Translations under genes and position numbers: made by a program
Origin: Verrucomicrobiota bacterium
Lineage (GTDB): Bacteria; Verrucomicrobiota; Verrucomicrobiia; Opitutales; Opitutaceae
DNA length: 54,947 nucleotides
Assembly (NCBI GenBank): GCA_023426435.1
Contig: JAFAAS010000004.1
Location: 1-54,947, forward strand
Direction of reading: 5' to 3'
Shown: positions 34,774 through 43,683 of the stretch, in pieces
Position numbering within the stretch: position 1 is the first letter of the stretch
Layout of the letters: each line of letters opens with the position of its first letter
Notes under the pieces: model-generated
The model's database searches: none
What the model was told of the DNA's origin: nothing
What the model saw: the letters and a program-made list of their open reading frames with translations, nothing else

Positions 34774-36083
34774 TCCCCCGACGCCCGTTCCGCCTCCGCT
34801 CGGATCCGCGCCACCCCAAACGCGGCTTCACCCTCGTCGAGGTCCTGATCGCCGGAAGCATCGGCATCATGCTTCTCGCCGCCGTCGTCTCCATCCTCGT
34901 GATGAGCGCGCGGATGGTTTACAAAAACCAGCAGATCGAAGCCGCCGCCACGAACACCCGCTATGTGCAGGAGCACATGAACGGAGAGTTCTCGATCGCC
35001 ATCAGCCAGGCCAGCCCATCGATCCGCCCGACCTACTCCGACCCGTCCGACACGTCTCCGCCGCGCTACGCCCGCGTCACCTACCGCGTCCCCATCGGTT
35101 CCTTCGCCACCGTCGTCGCGTGGACCGCACGCAGCAGCAACACGCTTCGCATCAACTGCCCTTCCGATATCATCCCGAAAGCGGGCGACTATCTGTTGAT
35201 GGACATGCCCAACCTCGGCACCGGGATAAAAATCGTCTCGGTCAACCCCGAGGGCGTCTCCGGCGTCGTCGACGTGACTCTCGCCAAAACCCTCCTCGCC
35301 GGCACCACCGGACCCGAGGAGGACGCCGAAGCCCGCGCCCTCGTCCGCATTCAACGCGAGCGCAAATACGAAACCGTCGAGCCCGCCTCCGGCGAACCCA
35401 TCACCGAGCTGCACTGGTATGAATCCGCCGACGATTCCACCTCCCGGCTCGTCCTTTCGCGCAACGTCGACACCTCCGCCCGCTTCCTCTTCGCGCAGAT
35501 CCCGGAGGTCATCACCAGCGACGTCGAACCCGCGATCGGCTGGCAGTTCAGCTACGTTTCCCAAAGCAGCCGCGCCGTCGTCCCCGGCGGCAACAAGGAC
35601 TTCTACCAGACCAACTACGTCGAAGGTCTGATCATGCCCAAATCGGGCGACCCGCTGAGCACCGCGTCCATCCTCGGAGGCGGCTCCACCACCACCAGCA
35701 CCACCACTTCCACCACCACCTCCTCCACCACGACGTCCACGACGACGAGCAAGACAACGACCACCAGCTCGAAGTCCACGACCTCCACCTCGACGTCCAA
35801 AACCTCCACGTCGAAGACCACCTCCAAGTCGACCTCCAAAACGACGACCACGTCCACGACTTCGAAGTCCACCACGAAGACCACCTCCAAATCGACCACG
35901 TCGAAGTCGACGACCAAGACGACGTCCAAATCCACCACCTCCACGTCGAAATCCACCACCTCCAAAACCACTTCGAAGTCCACCAGCGCCACCACCACCT
36001 CGAAGTCCACGTCGGTGAGCACGACCTCCAAGTCCACCACGTCGTCGAAATCCACCACCACGAGCATCCCGTTCGATGGTTAA
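34770..36083 (+). CDS. Prepilin-like protein with Ser/Thr/Lys-rich mucin-like tail
   Basis: 437 residues. Prepilin cleavage/methylation motif KRGFTLVEVLIAGSIGIMLL after a 19-residue leader; residues about 45-300 form a pilin-like globular part (PilW-like position and size). From Ser306 to about residue 432 the protein is almost only Ser, Thr and Lys, ending IPFDG. The gene overlaps the previous prepilin gene by 4 nt (ATGA). The tail is unusual for pilins and resembles an O-glycosylation substrate or a surface spacer; glycosyltransferase genes start 2 kb downstream. Start is unambiguous because of the overlap. Confidence 0.82.
   Translation: MIPRRPFRLRSDPRHPKRGFTLVEVLIAGSIGIMLLAAVVSILVMSARMVYKNQQIEAAATNTRYVQEHMNGEFSIAISQASPSIRPTYSDPSDTSPPRYARVTYRVPIGSFATVVAWTARSSNTLRINCPSDIIPKAGDYLLMDMPNLGTGIKIVSVNPEGVSGVVDVTLAKTLLAGTTGPEEDAEARALVRIQRERKYETVEPASGEPITELHWYESADDSTSRLVLSRNVDTSARFLFAQIPEVITSDVEPAIGWQFSYVSQSSRAVVPGGNKDFYQTNYVEGLIMPKSGDPLSTASILGGGSTTTSTTTSTTTSSTTTSTTTSKTTTTSSKSTTSTSTSKTSTSKTTSKSTSKTTTTSTTSKSTTKTTSKSTTSKSTTKTTSKSTTSTSKSTTSKTTSKSTSATTTSKSTSVSTTSKSTTSSKSTTTSIPFDG
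35685..36068 (+). repeat. Low-complexity (Ser/Thr/Lys) coding repeat
   Basis: About 128 codons of TCC/TCG/AGC, ACC/ACG/ACA/ACT and AAG/AAA in irregular order. Local motifs such as SKSTT, KTTSKST and STTT recur, but the period drifts and synonymous codons alternate, so this is not one perfect tandem repeat. No stop codon or frameshift interrupts it. Confidence 0.9.
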
Positions 36084-36088
36084 CCTTT

Positions 36089-36109
36089 CTGTGCCCCCGC
36101 AGGGCACAG
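36089..36109 (+). promoter_or_regulatory. Intergenic hairpin before the PilX-like gene
   Basis: CTGTGCCC (36089-36096) / GGGCACAG (36102-36109), loop CCGCA, between the tailed pilin stop and the next ATG. No U-run, so more likely an mRNA-stability or attenuating element than a terminator. Confidence 0.5.
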
Positions 36110-36119
36110 CGTCCGTCTC

Positions 36120-38027
36120 ATGAACACTTCTTCTCAACGAGGCAGCGTGCTGGTTATCACGCTCGTCTTCGTGATCATCATCGCCGTCGCCGCCAGCTCG
36201 GTGTTCGAACTGGCGACGAACTCCTACCGGCTTTCGATGCGCAACCAGCTTCAGGCCGAAGCGCGCGCCGTCGCCGAGAGCGAAATCGAATACATGTATT
36301 ACCGCTTCAAGATGGTCGTCGTCACCGGCAATGCCGCCACCGCCGCCCCCGCCGCCCTCAGCGATCAAGGCATCTCCGACAACACCACCCTCCCGAGCAC
36401 CATTCGAAACCCCTTCTACGAGAAACATCGCACCGCCGGCTGGCGCGTCCGCCGCTCTCTCGTCCTCGACCCCGTCATCGTCGAAAACGGCGGCCCCATC
36501 AGCGGCCGCATCCCCGAAACCCGCAAGGTCGGCGACTACACCTACGTCATCGCCCGCGTCGAGGTCCTTCCTCCCGAGGGCAGCCCATTCGCCAGCGCCG
36601 GAGCGTCCGTCCGCATCGGACGACGTTTCATGAATTCGAACACATCCATCTTCCAATACAGCGTCTTCTTCCAAGGCGACCTCGAGCTCAACCCGGGCAA
36701 CGATGTCACCATCAACGGCGACGTCGTCGCCAACGGCTCCATCTACATGGGCCCCCGCGCCGGCTTCGAGCTCCGCCTCATCGACCAGGTCCGCTACCTC
36801 AAGAGCGGTTTCTTCAACCAGGACAAGCTCGGCAACGACACCTACTCCAACCCCAACGCCCCCACTCCTCCCGTCACCCTCGTTGCCCCCACGTTCGCCA
36901 CGTCCAAAGACTCCCAACTCGCCACCATGGACGAACCGGAAAACCTCCTCGGAGGCATCGACGCCATGGTCACTTCACGAGATCGTCCCGATCTCTTCGG
37001 ACCTCCCGACCTCATGGACCCGGAAGCATGGACCGAAGCGCAGCAAGCCACCGCGGAGAACAACGTCTATCGCTCGCTCATCGCCCCGCCGCCGTCCGCC
37101 GCCGGCTCCAACGAATACCCCAACGGCTCCCCGTCCACCCTCGACGACAACGTCATCGCCGTCCGCCGCGCCTACAATCGCGCCGATATCATCATCACCG
37201 TCGATAACGATGGCGTCACCGTCACCAAAGACGGCTCGCCCGTCGCCGGCGCACCGTCGTTCACCACGAAAGCGGTCCACGACAAACGCGAAAACAAGGA
37301 CGTGCAGATGACCGAGGTCGACATCGGCGCCCTCAAGACCTGGCTCGAAGCCAGCGGCGGAGACTTCAACGGACTCCTCTACGTTAACCTCAAAAACTCC
37401 TCCAGCAGCACGCCCGCCGCCATCCGCCTCGTCAACGGCAGCTCCCTCCCGCGCAACGACGGCAAAGGCTTCTCCGTCGCCACCAACGGCGGCATCTACG
37501 TCCAGGGCGACTACAACACCGACTTGATCACCGACGCCGACGGCAGCACGCGCCCCGTTCCCGCCATGCTGATCGGAGACGCCATCACCGTTCTGTCTCC
37601 GCGGGTTTACGACCCCGACACCGATACATGGTCGGGTTGGAGCGATGACGAAGCCGCCTTGGATTTCGACGGCCCCGGCGGAGAAAACACCGTCCGCCGC
37701 GCCTCAGGCGACATGACCATCAACGCCGGTCTCCTCACCGGAAACTATTCCTCGAACGCCTCCGGCTCCAGCGGCGGCGCGCAAAACCTCGTTCGCTACC
37801 TCGAAGATTGGACCGGCCGCAGCGTCACTTTCAACGGCTCCCTCGGCCGGCTCTTCCAATCCGCACACTTCACCGCTCCCTACGTGGGCAACATCGGAGT
37901 CACCTACTACCAGCCTTCCACCCGCAATTTCGACTACGACACCAGCATGCGTCGGCACCGTCCGCCCGGCTCGCCCGAATCGACCGACTTCAGCCGCGGC
38001 AGCTTCTTTACCTGGCATCCGGAGTGA
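36120..38027 (+). CDS. PilX-like pilus-assembly/minor pilin protein
   Basis: 635 residues. The N-terminus QRGSVLVITLVFVIIIAVAA is the PilX-type hydrophobic anchor without the Phe-Thr-x-x-Glu of true prepilins, followed by a helical stretch (LSMRNQLQAEARAVAESEIE). The large remainder is beta-rich and includes NPGNDVTINGDVVANGSIYM, a right-handed beta-solenoid-like pattern often seen in PilX/GspK-like or polymer-forming adhesin modules, and a DADG segment (ITDADGSTRP). It is probably a large tip subunit or adhesin exported by the same system. Third pilin-like gene of the cluster. Confidence 0.65.
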   Translation: MNTSSQRGSVLVITLVFVIIIAVAASSVFELATNSYRLSMRNQLQAEARAVAESEIEYMYYRFKMVVVTGNAATAAPAALSDQGISDNTTLPSTIRNPFYEKHRTAGWRVRRSLVLDPVIVENGGPISGRIPETRKVGDYTYVIARVEVLPPEGSPFASAGASVRIGRRFMNSNTSIFQYSVFFQGDLELNPGNDVTINGDVVANGSIYMGPRAGFELRLIDQVRYLKSGFFNQDKLGNDTYSNPNAPTPPVTLVAPTFATSKDSQLATMDEPENLLGGIDAMVTSRDRPDLFGPPDLMDPEAWTEAQQATAENNVYRSLIAPPPSAAGSNEYPNGSPSTLDDNVIAVRRAYNRADIIITVDNDGVTVTKDGSPVAGAPSFTTKAVHDKRENKDVQMTEVDIGALKTWLEASGGDFNGLLYVNLKNSSSSTPAAIRLVNGSSLPRNDGKGFSVATNGGIYVQGDYNTDLITDADGSTRPVPAMLIGDAITVLSPRVYDPDTDTWSGWSDDEAALDFDGPGGENTVRRASGDMTINAGLLTGNYSSNASGSSGGAQNLVRYLEDWTGRSVTFNGSLGRLFQSAHFTAPYVGNIGVTYYQPSTRNFDYDTSMRRHRPPGSPESTDFSRGSFFTWHPE

Positions 38028-38032
38028 GTTCT

Positions 38033-38938
38033 ATGTCGGACGTTCTCACCGCGACGCCCTCCGGCGCGCATGGCTTTTCCCCTCCTCTGACCTCGACCGA
38101 GATGCCCGAACCGCACGACGTTTTCCGCTTCGGCGACGGCGAACATCGCTTCCTCTCCCTCCGCATGCGCCGCCTCCTCCGCGAAGGCGCCATCTCCGTC
38201 GTCGACATCCTCGAGCGCGACGAAAAACCCGACCCCGAGGTCACCGCCATCGTCCCCGCGCGCAACGAAGCCGCCACCATCGCCACCGTCATCCGCGAGT
38301 GCTTCAACTACGCCGGCCACGTCCTCGTCGTCGAGGGCGGCTCCACCGACGACACCGCCGCCGTCGCCGCCGCCACCGGCGCTCGCGTCATTCGCGATTC
38401 CGGCCGCGGCAAGGGCGCCGCACTCCGCCACGCCGTCGCCCACGTCGAAACCGACATCTGCGTCTTCGTCGACGCCGACGGCTCCCACGATCCCATCGAC
38501 ATTCCGTTGCTCGTCGCCCCCATCAAAGCCGGCACCGCCGAACACGTCACCGGCTCCCGCCTCCTCGGCGGCTCCGACGAACTTCACGGCGGCGGCGACG
38601 AATTTCTCCGGCTCGCCGGCTCCGCCTTCATCACCTACCTGATCAACCGCCGCTTCGGCACCCGCCTCTCCGATTCGCAAAACGGCTTTCGCGCCATCCG
38701 CACCGACATCTTCCGCCGCCTCGATCTTCGCGCGCGCCACACCACGATCGAAATGGAAATGATCATGGCCACCCTCGCCGCCGGCTACCGTATCCTCGAA
38801 GTCCCTACCCACGAGCGTCCGCGCGCCGCCGGCTACTCCAAAATCTCTCTTCACCATCCCGGCACGTGGCTCTCCTACGGCACGTGCCTCGTCCGCGGTC
38901 TCCTCCAGCCCCGCCGCTCCTCCGCCCGCCCGTCATGA
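38033..38938 (+). CDS. GT2 glycosyltransferase (polyprenyl-phosphate sugar synthase type)
   Basis: 301 residues. GT-A fold: VTAIVPARNEAATIATVIRE (about 70-89), VVEGGSTDDTA, the DxD-region VDADGSHDP (147-155) and SDSQNGFRAI. The sequence pattern resembles dolichyl/undecaprenyl-phosphate mannose or glucose synthases, but there is no C-terminal membrane anchor. It could provide the lipid-linked sugar that the GT-C enzyme encoded two genes downstream uses. The start is 6 nt after the PilX-like stop codon and the stop overlaps the next gene (ATGA). Confidence 0.82.
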   Translation: MSDVLTATPSGAHGFSPPLTSTEMPEPHDVFRFGDGEHRFLSLRMRRLLREGAISVVDILERDEKPDPEVTAIVPARNEAATIATVIRECFNYAGHVLVVEGGSTDDTAAVAAATGARVIRDSGRGKGAALRHAVAHVETDICVFVDADGSHDPIDIPLLVAPIKAGTAEHVTGSRLLGGSDELHGGGDEFLRLAGSAFITYLINRRFGTRLSDSQNGFRAIRTDIFRRLDLRARHTTIEMEMIMATLAAGYRILEVPTHERPRAAGYSKISLHHPGTWLSYGTCLVRGLLQPRRSSARPS

Positions 38939-40668
38939 GCGGTCCTTACGAAGCCGTCATCGGCGTGTGGGACGGCCACGACGCCGGCGCCGCGCTCGTC
39001 ATCGACGGCCGCGTCGAACTCGCGCTCAACGAGGAACGCCTCAGCCGCCGCAAGCTCGACGTCGGCCTCCCCACTCGCGCGATCGCCGCGATCCGCCGCG
39101 CCGCCGGCCACCGCCGCATCGCCTGGGCCCCCACCACCTCCGACTTCGCCAAAACCCTCACGCGCACGTTTCCTTCGATGAAGGAAAACTATTACCAGCT
39201 GCGCCGCCGCCTCGTCCCGCCCGGCCCGCTGCACGCGTTCAAATCCCACGCGAAATACTCCCTCACCCAGCTCCCGACCCACCCGCTCCTCCGCGCCTGG
39301 GCCCGCCGTTCTTTCGCCCGACAACTCGGCGCCGCGCTCGAAGACGTTTTTCTCGTCGATCACCACGAGGCCCACGCCGCCTCCGCCGTGTATCCGCCAA
39401 ACTGGGACACCGATGCCGCGGTCGTCACGCTCGACGGCATCGGCGACGGCGAATCCGGTTCCGTCTGGCTCTGGTCGCACACCACGCAATCGCTCGAAAA
39501 ACTCCTCTCCCTCCCCGGCTCCGCCTCGCTCGGCCTCTTCTTCGAACACGTCACCAACGAGCTCCAGATGCGTCCGCTCGAAGACGAGGGCAAGGTCATG
39601 GCGCTCGCCTCTTACGCCGTCGACACGCCGCCGGAAAAAAATCCGTTCCTCCGCTGGTTCTCGCTCACGACCGACTCCCGCGGCCTTCCCGTTCTCCGCT
39701 GCTCCGTTTCCCCGCTCCGCATGCGCCGCGCCGTCGCCGATCTCGTCTGGTGCACCCCGCGCGAAACCCTCTGCCGCCAGGCCCAACAAACCCTCGAAAT
39801 CCTCGTTCCGCGTTTCTTCAGCCTTCTCGCCGCAGCCACCGGCCGACGCGCTTTCGCCTACGCGGGCGGCGTCGCCTCCAACATCAAGGTCAACCGTCTC
39901 ATCCGCACCTCGCCCGGCATCGACCGCCTGGAGATCTGTCCCGCCATGGGCGACGGCGGCCTCGCCCTCGGCGCCGCACTCTCGATCTGGCACAAAACAT
40001 CCGGCTCTCGTCCGCACCCGTTTCACGACTTCCGCCTTGGCATCGATCACGGCGATCTCGGCACCGACGCTGATCGCTACGCTGACGCCCATCACGCTCA
40101 ACTTTCCCGCCCACCCGAAATCGCCCGCGCCGTCGCCGAACTCGTCGCCGCCGGCCACGTCGTCATGTGGGCCCAAGGCCGCATGGAGCTCGGCGCCCGC
40201 GCCCTCGGCGCCCGCAGCATCGTTGCCCGCGCCGACAGCACCGCCGCCCGCGACGACCTCAACCTCCGCCTCAAGCGGCGCGTCTGGTATCAACCGTTCT
40301 GCCCGTCGATCCTCGCCTCCGAAGCCCCCGCGCTCCTCGCCGACTTCCGCGGCCCGCACGACCTGAATCGCCACATGACAAATGGCTTCATGACCACACC
40401 CCACGGTCGCCAGGCCCTCGCCGGCGCCATCGGCCCCGACGGTTCCTGCCGCCCGCAAATGGTCGAACGCGACGACACCTCGCGCTGGTATCAACTTCTT
40501 CAACACGTCCGCGCCCTCACCGGCGTCGGCGCCGTGATCAACACCAGTCTCAATCTCCACGGCAAACCCATGTCCGACGATGCCGACGGCGTCGTCGAAG
40601 CCTGGATCGAAAGCGGCGTCGAACACCTCGCCCTCGGCTCCGCCTTGCTCACGAAAAAATCAGCGTGA
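38935..40668 (+). CDS. NodU/CmcH-family O-carbamoyltransferase
   Basis: 577 residues. N-terminal Kae1-like domain with VDHHEAHAASAVYP (His143, His144, His147 metal/catalytic motif) and LDGIGDGESG; C-terminal domain with GRMELGARALGARSI and NTSLNLHGKPM. The family transfers carbamoyl from carbamoyl phosphate to hydroxyls of sugars or antibiotics. In this cluster a sugar of a glycan or glycolipid is the likely acceptor; that is inference. Overlaps both neighbours (ATGA at the start, ATG within GTGATG at the end). Confidence 0.88.
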   Translation: MSGPYEAVIGVWDGHDAGAALVIDGRVELALNEERLSRRKLDVGLPTRAIAAIRRAAGHRRIAWAPTTSDFAKTLTRTFPSMKENYYQLRRRLVPPGPLHAFKSHAKYSLTQLPTHPLLRAWARRSFARQLGAALEDVFLVDHHEAHAASAVYPPNWDTDAAVVTLDGIGDGESGSVWLWSHTTQSLEKLLSLPGSASLGLFFEHVTNELQMRPLEDEGKVMALASYAVDTPPEKNPFLRWFSLTTDSRGLPVLRCSVSPLRMRRAVADLVWCTPRETLCRQAQQTLEILVPRFFSLLAAATGRRAFAYAGGVASNIKVNRLIRTSPGIDRLEICPAMGDGGLALGAALSIWHKTSGSRPHPFHDFRLGIDHGDLGTDADRYADAHHAQLSRPPEIARAVAELVAAGHVVMWAQGRMELGARALGARSIVARADSTAARDDLNLRLKRRVWYQPFCPSILASEAPALLADFRGPHDLNRHMTNGFMTTPHGRQALAGAIGPDGSCRPQMVERDDTSRWYQLLQHVRALTGVGAVINTSLNLHGKPMSDDADGVVEAWIESGVEHLALGSALLTKKSA

Positions 40669-42491
40669 TGTCCGCCCGCCCTCCTCGTCTCGCCTTCCTG
40701 ATCCTCGCACTCGCCGCGCTCGCCGGCGCCGCGATCTGGGCGCTCCGCGTCGGCTCGCTCGAAAACGAAGCGCAACGCCTCCTCGTTCCCGAATCGACGA
40801 TGTGGGGCATGCACGCGTGCTTCGTCGTCATCGCCGCCGGCCTCGCCGCTTCCGCCCGCCCGCTCTACCAGCTTCTCGGCCGCCGCCGCGCGCTCACCGC
40901 CCTCGGCCTCGCCATCTTCGGACACTTCGTTTGCTACCTCGCGCCACAAACGAACCGCATCTTCTTCGACGAACACATCTACATGCAGATCGGCCAGACG
41001 ATCGCGCACACCGGCCGCGCCGAGGGCGCCAACTACGCCCGGGTCGAATACGGCAAATTCGAAATGTATGATGCGTGGGTCAACAAACAGCCCAACGGTC
41101 TGCCTTATCTCCTCTCCTGGCTCTACCGCACCGTCGGCGTATCCGATTCTTCATCACACTTCCTCAACCGCGCCCTCACCGGCTTGACCGCCGCCGCCCT
41201 CTACGTCGCGCTGGTGCTCGTTCCGTGGACGCTCCCCGCCGGCGCCGCGCTCGCCGCCGCGCTCCTGTTCCTGTTCACGCCGCTCGTTCCTTGGTGGGGC
41301 CACACCGTCGCCGTCGAACCGGCTTCCGCCGCCACCATCGCTTTCGCCTTTCTCGCCGCGTGCGCTCATGCGCGGCTCCGCGATCGCGACTCCGCCCAAG
41401 GCCTCTCCGCCACCGCTCTCCTGCTCGCCGGCGCCACCGGCTTCGCCGTTTATTTCCGCCCGGAATCGATGCTCGTTTTCCCGCTCGTCGCCCTCGTTCT
41501 CTGGTCCACCGACGACCGTTTCATCGAAGACCTTTCCGCCTGGGGCGCGCTCGCGCTTTCCACCGCTCTCGCCGCGCCCAACACCATGCATCTCTGGTCC
41601 ATGCGCACCGAGAGCTGGGGCGCCACCGATGGCCGCCGGTTCGACCTCGATTTCGTCGAGCAGAACTTCAAGAGCAACGGCGGCTACTTCATCGACGGCG
41701 AATGGTTCCCCGCGGTCGGCACCTTGTTCGCCTTTCTCGGCCTGATCTGGCTCCTCCGCCGCAATCGCACCGCGCTGGTCGCCGTTGGCCTCTGGTTCGC
41801 CCTGTCGTGGGGCATCTTCGTTCTCTATTACGCGGGCGGTTATCACTACGGCGCCAGCTCCCGCTACGGCCTCATCTCCTGCGCACCGGTCGCCATCTTC
41901 ATGGGCGTCGGCCTCGCCGCCGCCTTCCGCCGCCTTCGCCATCGCCCCGCCTGGCTCGGCGCCCTCGCCACCGCCGGTCTCATCAACTGGGTCGCCGCCA
42001 TGGACTACGTGCCCACGCTCACGCGCGAAGCCATCGAGGCCCAGGACGACTCCGACTTCGTGAAGGACATGGCCAAAACCATCCCTTCCGGCGCCCTCGT
42101 GATCTCACCCGACCCGTGCATGTGGAATCTGCAGGGCATCAACTCGTCCCAATACTTCGTGCTCGAAAACATGCTCCACTCCGAGATGCGCGAGCTCGCC
42201 AACCAATACCCCGGCGGCATCTACCAGCACTGGAGCTTCTGGCACAACGCCGAACCCGAAATGGCCCGCTACACGGCCGAATACATGGCCAAGGTAAACG
42301 CCGTCCCGTTCCGCCGCATCACTTCGCAGGCCTACAAACTCGGTCTCTATCGTTTGGATACACCCGAAGCGTTCGAAAAATTCGGCGGCCGCATTCCCGA
42401 GGACCATCGCAGCGACCGCGATCTCGACACCGTGCTGGCCAAAGCTCGCGCGGAGCTCGAAAGTAACGCTCCGGCCGAAAGCGCCCCATGA
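40668..42491 (+). CDS. GT39/ArnT-like integral-membrane GT-C glycosyltransferase
   Basis: 607 residues with about 11-12 transmembrane segments. The first luminal loop carries the GT-C acidic motif FFDEHIYMQIG (Asp101, Glu102), followed by AWVNKQPNGLPYLLSWLYR, typical of the ArnT/PMT superfamily that takes sugar from a polyprenyl-phosphate donor. The long C-terminal soluble part (residues about 440-607) contains AEYMAKVNAVPFRRITSQ. Acceptor unknown; the S/T-rich pilin tail is a candidate. Translationally coupled to both neighbours. Confidence 0.82.
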   Translation: MSARPPRLAFLILALAALAGAAIWALRVGSLENEAQRLLVPESTMWGMHACFVVIAAGLAASARPLYQLLGRRRALTALGLAIFGHFVCYLAPQTNRIFFDEHIYMQIGQTIAHTGRAEGANYARVEYGKFEMYDAWVNKQPNGLPYLLSWLYRTVGVSDSSSHFLNRALTGLTAAALYVALVLVPWTLPAGAALAAALLFLFTPLVPWWGHTVAVEPASAATIAFAFLAACAHARLRDRDSAQGLSATALLLAGATGFAVYFRPESMLVFPLVALVLWSTDDRFIEDLSAWGALALSTALAAPNTMHLWSMRTESWGATDGRRFDLDFVEQNFKSNGGYFIDGEWFPAVGTLFAFLGLIWLLRRNRTALVAVGLWFALSWGIFVLYYAGGYHYGASSRYGLISCAPVAIFMGVGLAAAFRRLRHRPAWLGALATAGLINWVAAMDYVPTLTREAIEAQDDSDFVKDMAKTIPSGALVISPDPCMWNLQGINSSQYFVLENMLHSEMRELANQYPGGIYQHWSFWHNAEPEMARYTAEYMAKVNAVPFRRITSQAYKLGLYRLDTPEAFEKFGGRIPEDHRSDRDLDTVLAKARAELESNAPAESAP

Positions 42492-43678
42492 GCTCGCTGT
42501 ATTCATGGACCCGATTCGCCGCGCGCACCGCCGCGGCCGCCGCCGGCGTCGAGGGCCGGCCGACGAAGCTCATGTTCGTCGTCACCAAACGCTGCCATTC
42601 GCGCTGCGTTTACTGCGACATCTGGAAGGTCAAGGACACCCCGGGCGCGCTCGACGCCGAGCTCACGCTCGCCGAAATCCGCTCCATCGCCACCGCGAAT
42701 CCTTTCTTCCAATGGATCGATTTCACCGGCGGCGAGCCCACCGACCGCCCCGACTTCGTCCAGGTCGTTCAAGCCTTCGCCGACGCCTGCCCCGATCTTC
42801 TCCTCGTCCATTTTCCCACCAACGGCATCGCCACCAAACGTATCGAAAAAATCGCTACCGAGCTCCACGCCTCAATTCGCGCCCGCCTCATCGTCACCGT
42901 CTCGATCGATGGTCCGCCCGAGCTCAACGATCGCCTGCGCGGCATCCGCCACGACTTCGCCCACGCCGTCGATTCCTTCGCCGCCCTCCGCCGCGTCCTC
43001 GGCCCCGACAACGTCTTCGTCGGCATGACCCTCCACGGCCACAAATCTTCCACCGGCCACACTTCCCCCGAGCTCGTCGAACTCACCTACGCCGCCGTCA
43101 ACGACGCCCTTCACGCCCGCCACGAAGCGCCCATCGATTGGTCCACGCTTCACCTCAACATCCCTCACTTCTCGCAGCACTACTACGGCAACACCGCCGC
43201 CCGCGAATCCTCCGACGGCTTCGGCGGCCCCGCGCACCGCTCGGAAATCGCCGCTGCCCTCCAGCTCGCCGCGTCGAAATCCAAAAGCGGCCTCTCCGCC
43301 ATGCGCGCCATCGAGCGCATCTATCGCTCCGAAGCCATGCGCTACCTCGACGAGGGCCGCACGTCCATCGCCTGCTCCGCGCTGCTTTCCACCGTTTACC
43401 TCTCCGAAAAAGGCGAGGTCTTCCCTTGCACGATCTGGGACCGCCCGCTCGGCAACGTCCGCCAGTCCGACTTCGCCCTCATGCCAATCGTCGAATCCGC
43501 GCGCCGCGACGGCGTGCGTCGCGCCATCGCCAACGGCCAATGCCCCAACTGCTGGACACCCTGCGAAGCCTACCCCGCCATCGGCGCGTCTCCGCTCCGC
43601 TCGCTGCTGGCCTTCGCCCGCCCCAGTCAAACTCCTGCCTCTGTCATTCTGAGCGAAGCGAAGAATCCAGTAGGATGA
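42488..43678 (+). CDS. Radical SAM protein with SPASM/Twitch-like C-terminus
   Basis: 396 residues. The 4Fe-4S motif TKRCHSRCVYCDIW (Cys36, Cys40, Cys43), GGEPTDRP and VTVSIDGPPELNDRLRG are standard radical SAM landmarks. C-terminal cysteines (ACSALL..., GEVFPCTIW, GQCPNCWTPCEAY) suggest one auxiliary cluster. Similar enzymes with glycosyltransferases modify sugars, lipids or peptides; the reaction is unknown. The last dozen or so residues (ASVILSEAKNPVG) are encoded by a dispersed repeat and are probably not functional. ATGA overlap with the previous gene. Confidence 0.82.
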   Translation: MSSLYSWTRFAARTAAAAAGVEGRPTKLMFVVTKRCHSRCVYCDIWKVKDTPGALDAELTLAEIRSIATANPFFQWIDFTGGEPTDRPDFVQVVQAFADACPDLLLVHFPTNGIATKRIEKIATELHASIRARLIVTVSIDGPPELNDRLRGIRHDFAHAVDSFAALRRVLGPDNVFVGMTLHGHKSSTGHTSPELVELTYAAVNDALHARHEAPIDWSTLHLNIPHFSQHYYGNTAARESSDGFGGPAHRSEIAAALQLAASKSKSGLSAMRAIERIYRSEAMRYLDEGRTSIACSALLSTVYLSEKGEVFPCTIWDRPLGNVRQSDFALMPIVESARRDGVRRAIANGQCPNCWTPCEAYPAIGASPLRSLLAFARPSQTPASVILSEAKNPVG

Positions 43679-43683
43679 ACGCA
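43641..43683. repeat. Dispersed repeat 'CATTCTGAGCGAAG', copy 1
   Basis: CTGTCATTCTGAGCGAAGCG then AAGAATCCAGTAGGATGAAC. A second copy lies at 53886-53927. This copy forms the end of the radical SAM reading frame and the first start codon of the next gene. Confidence 0.85.

Noticed and set aside
35685..36068. CRISPR-like or microsatellite repeat
   Set aside because: No constant repeat and spacer units; the repetition is at amino-acid level with varying codons, in frame with the pilin.
34734..36917. 727-codon reverse open frame opposite the pilin genes
   Set aside because: Contains long Gly/Arg/Val runs that are the complement of the Ser/Thr/Lys tail and pilin codons; the + strand frames have prepilin motifs and overlapping starts.
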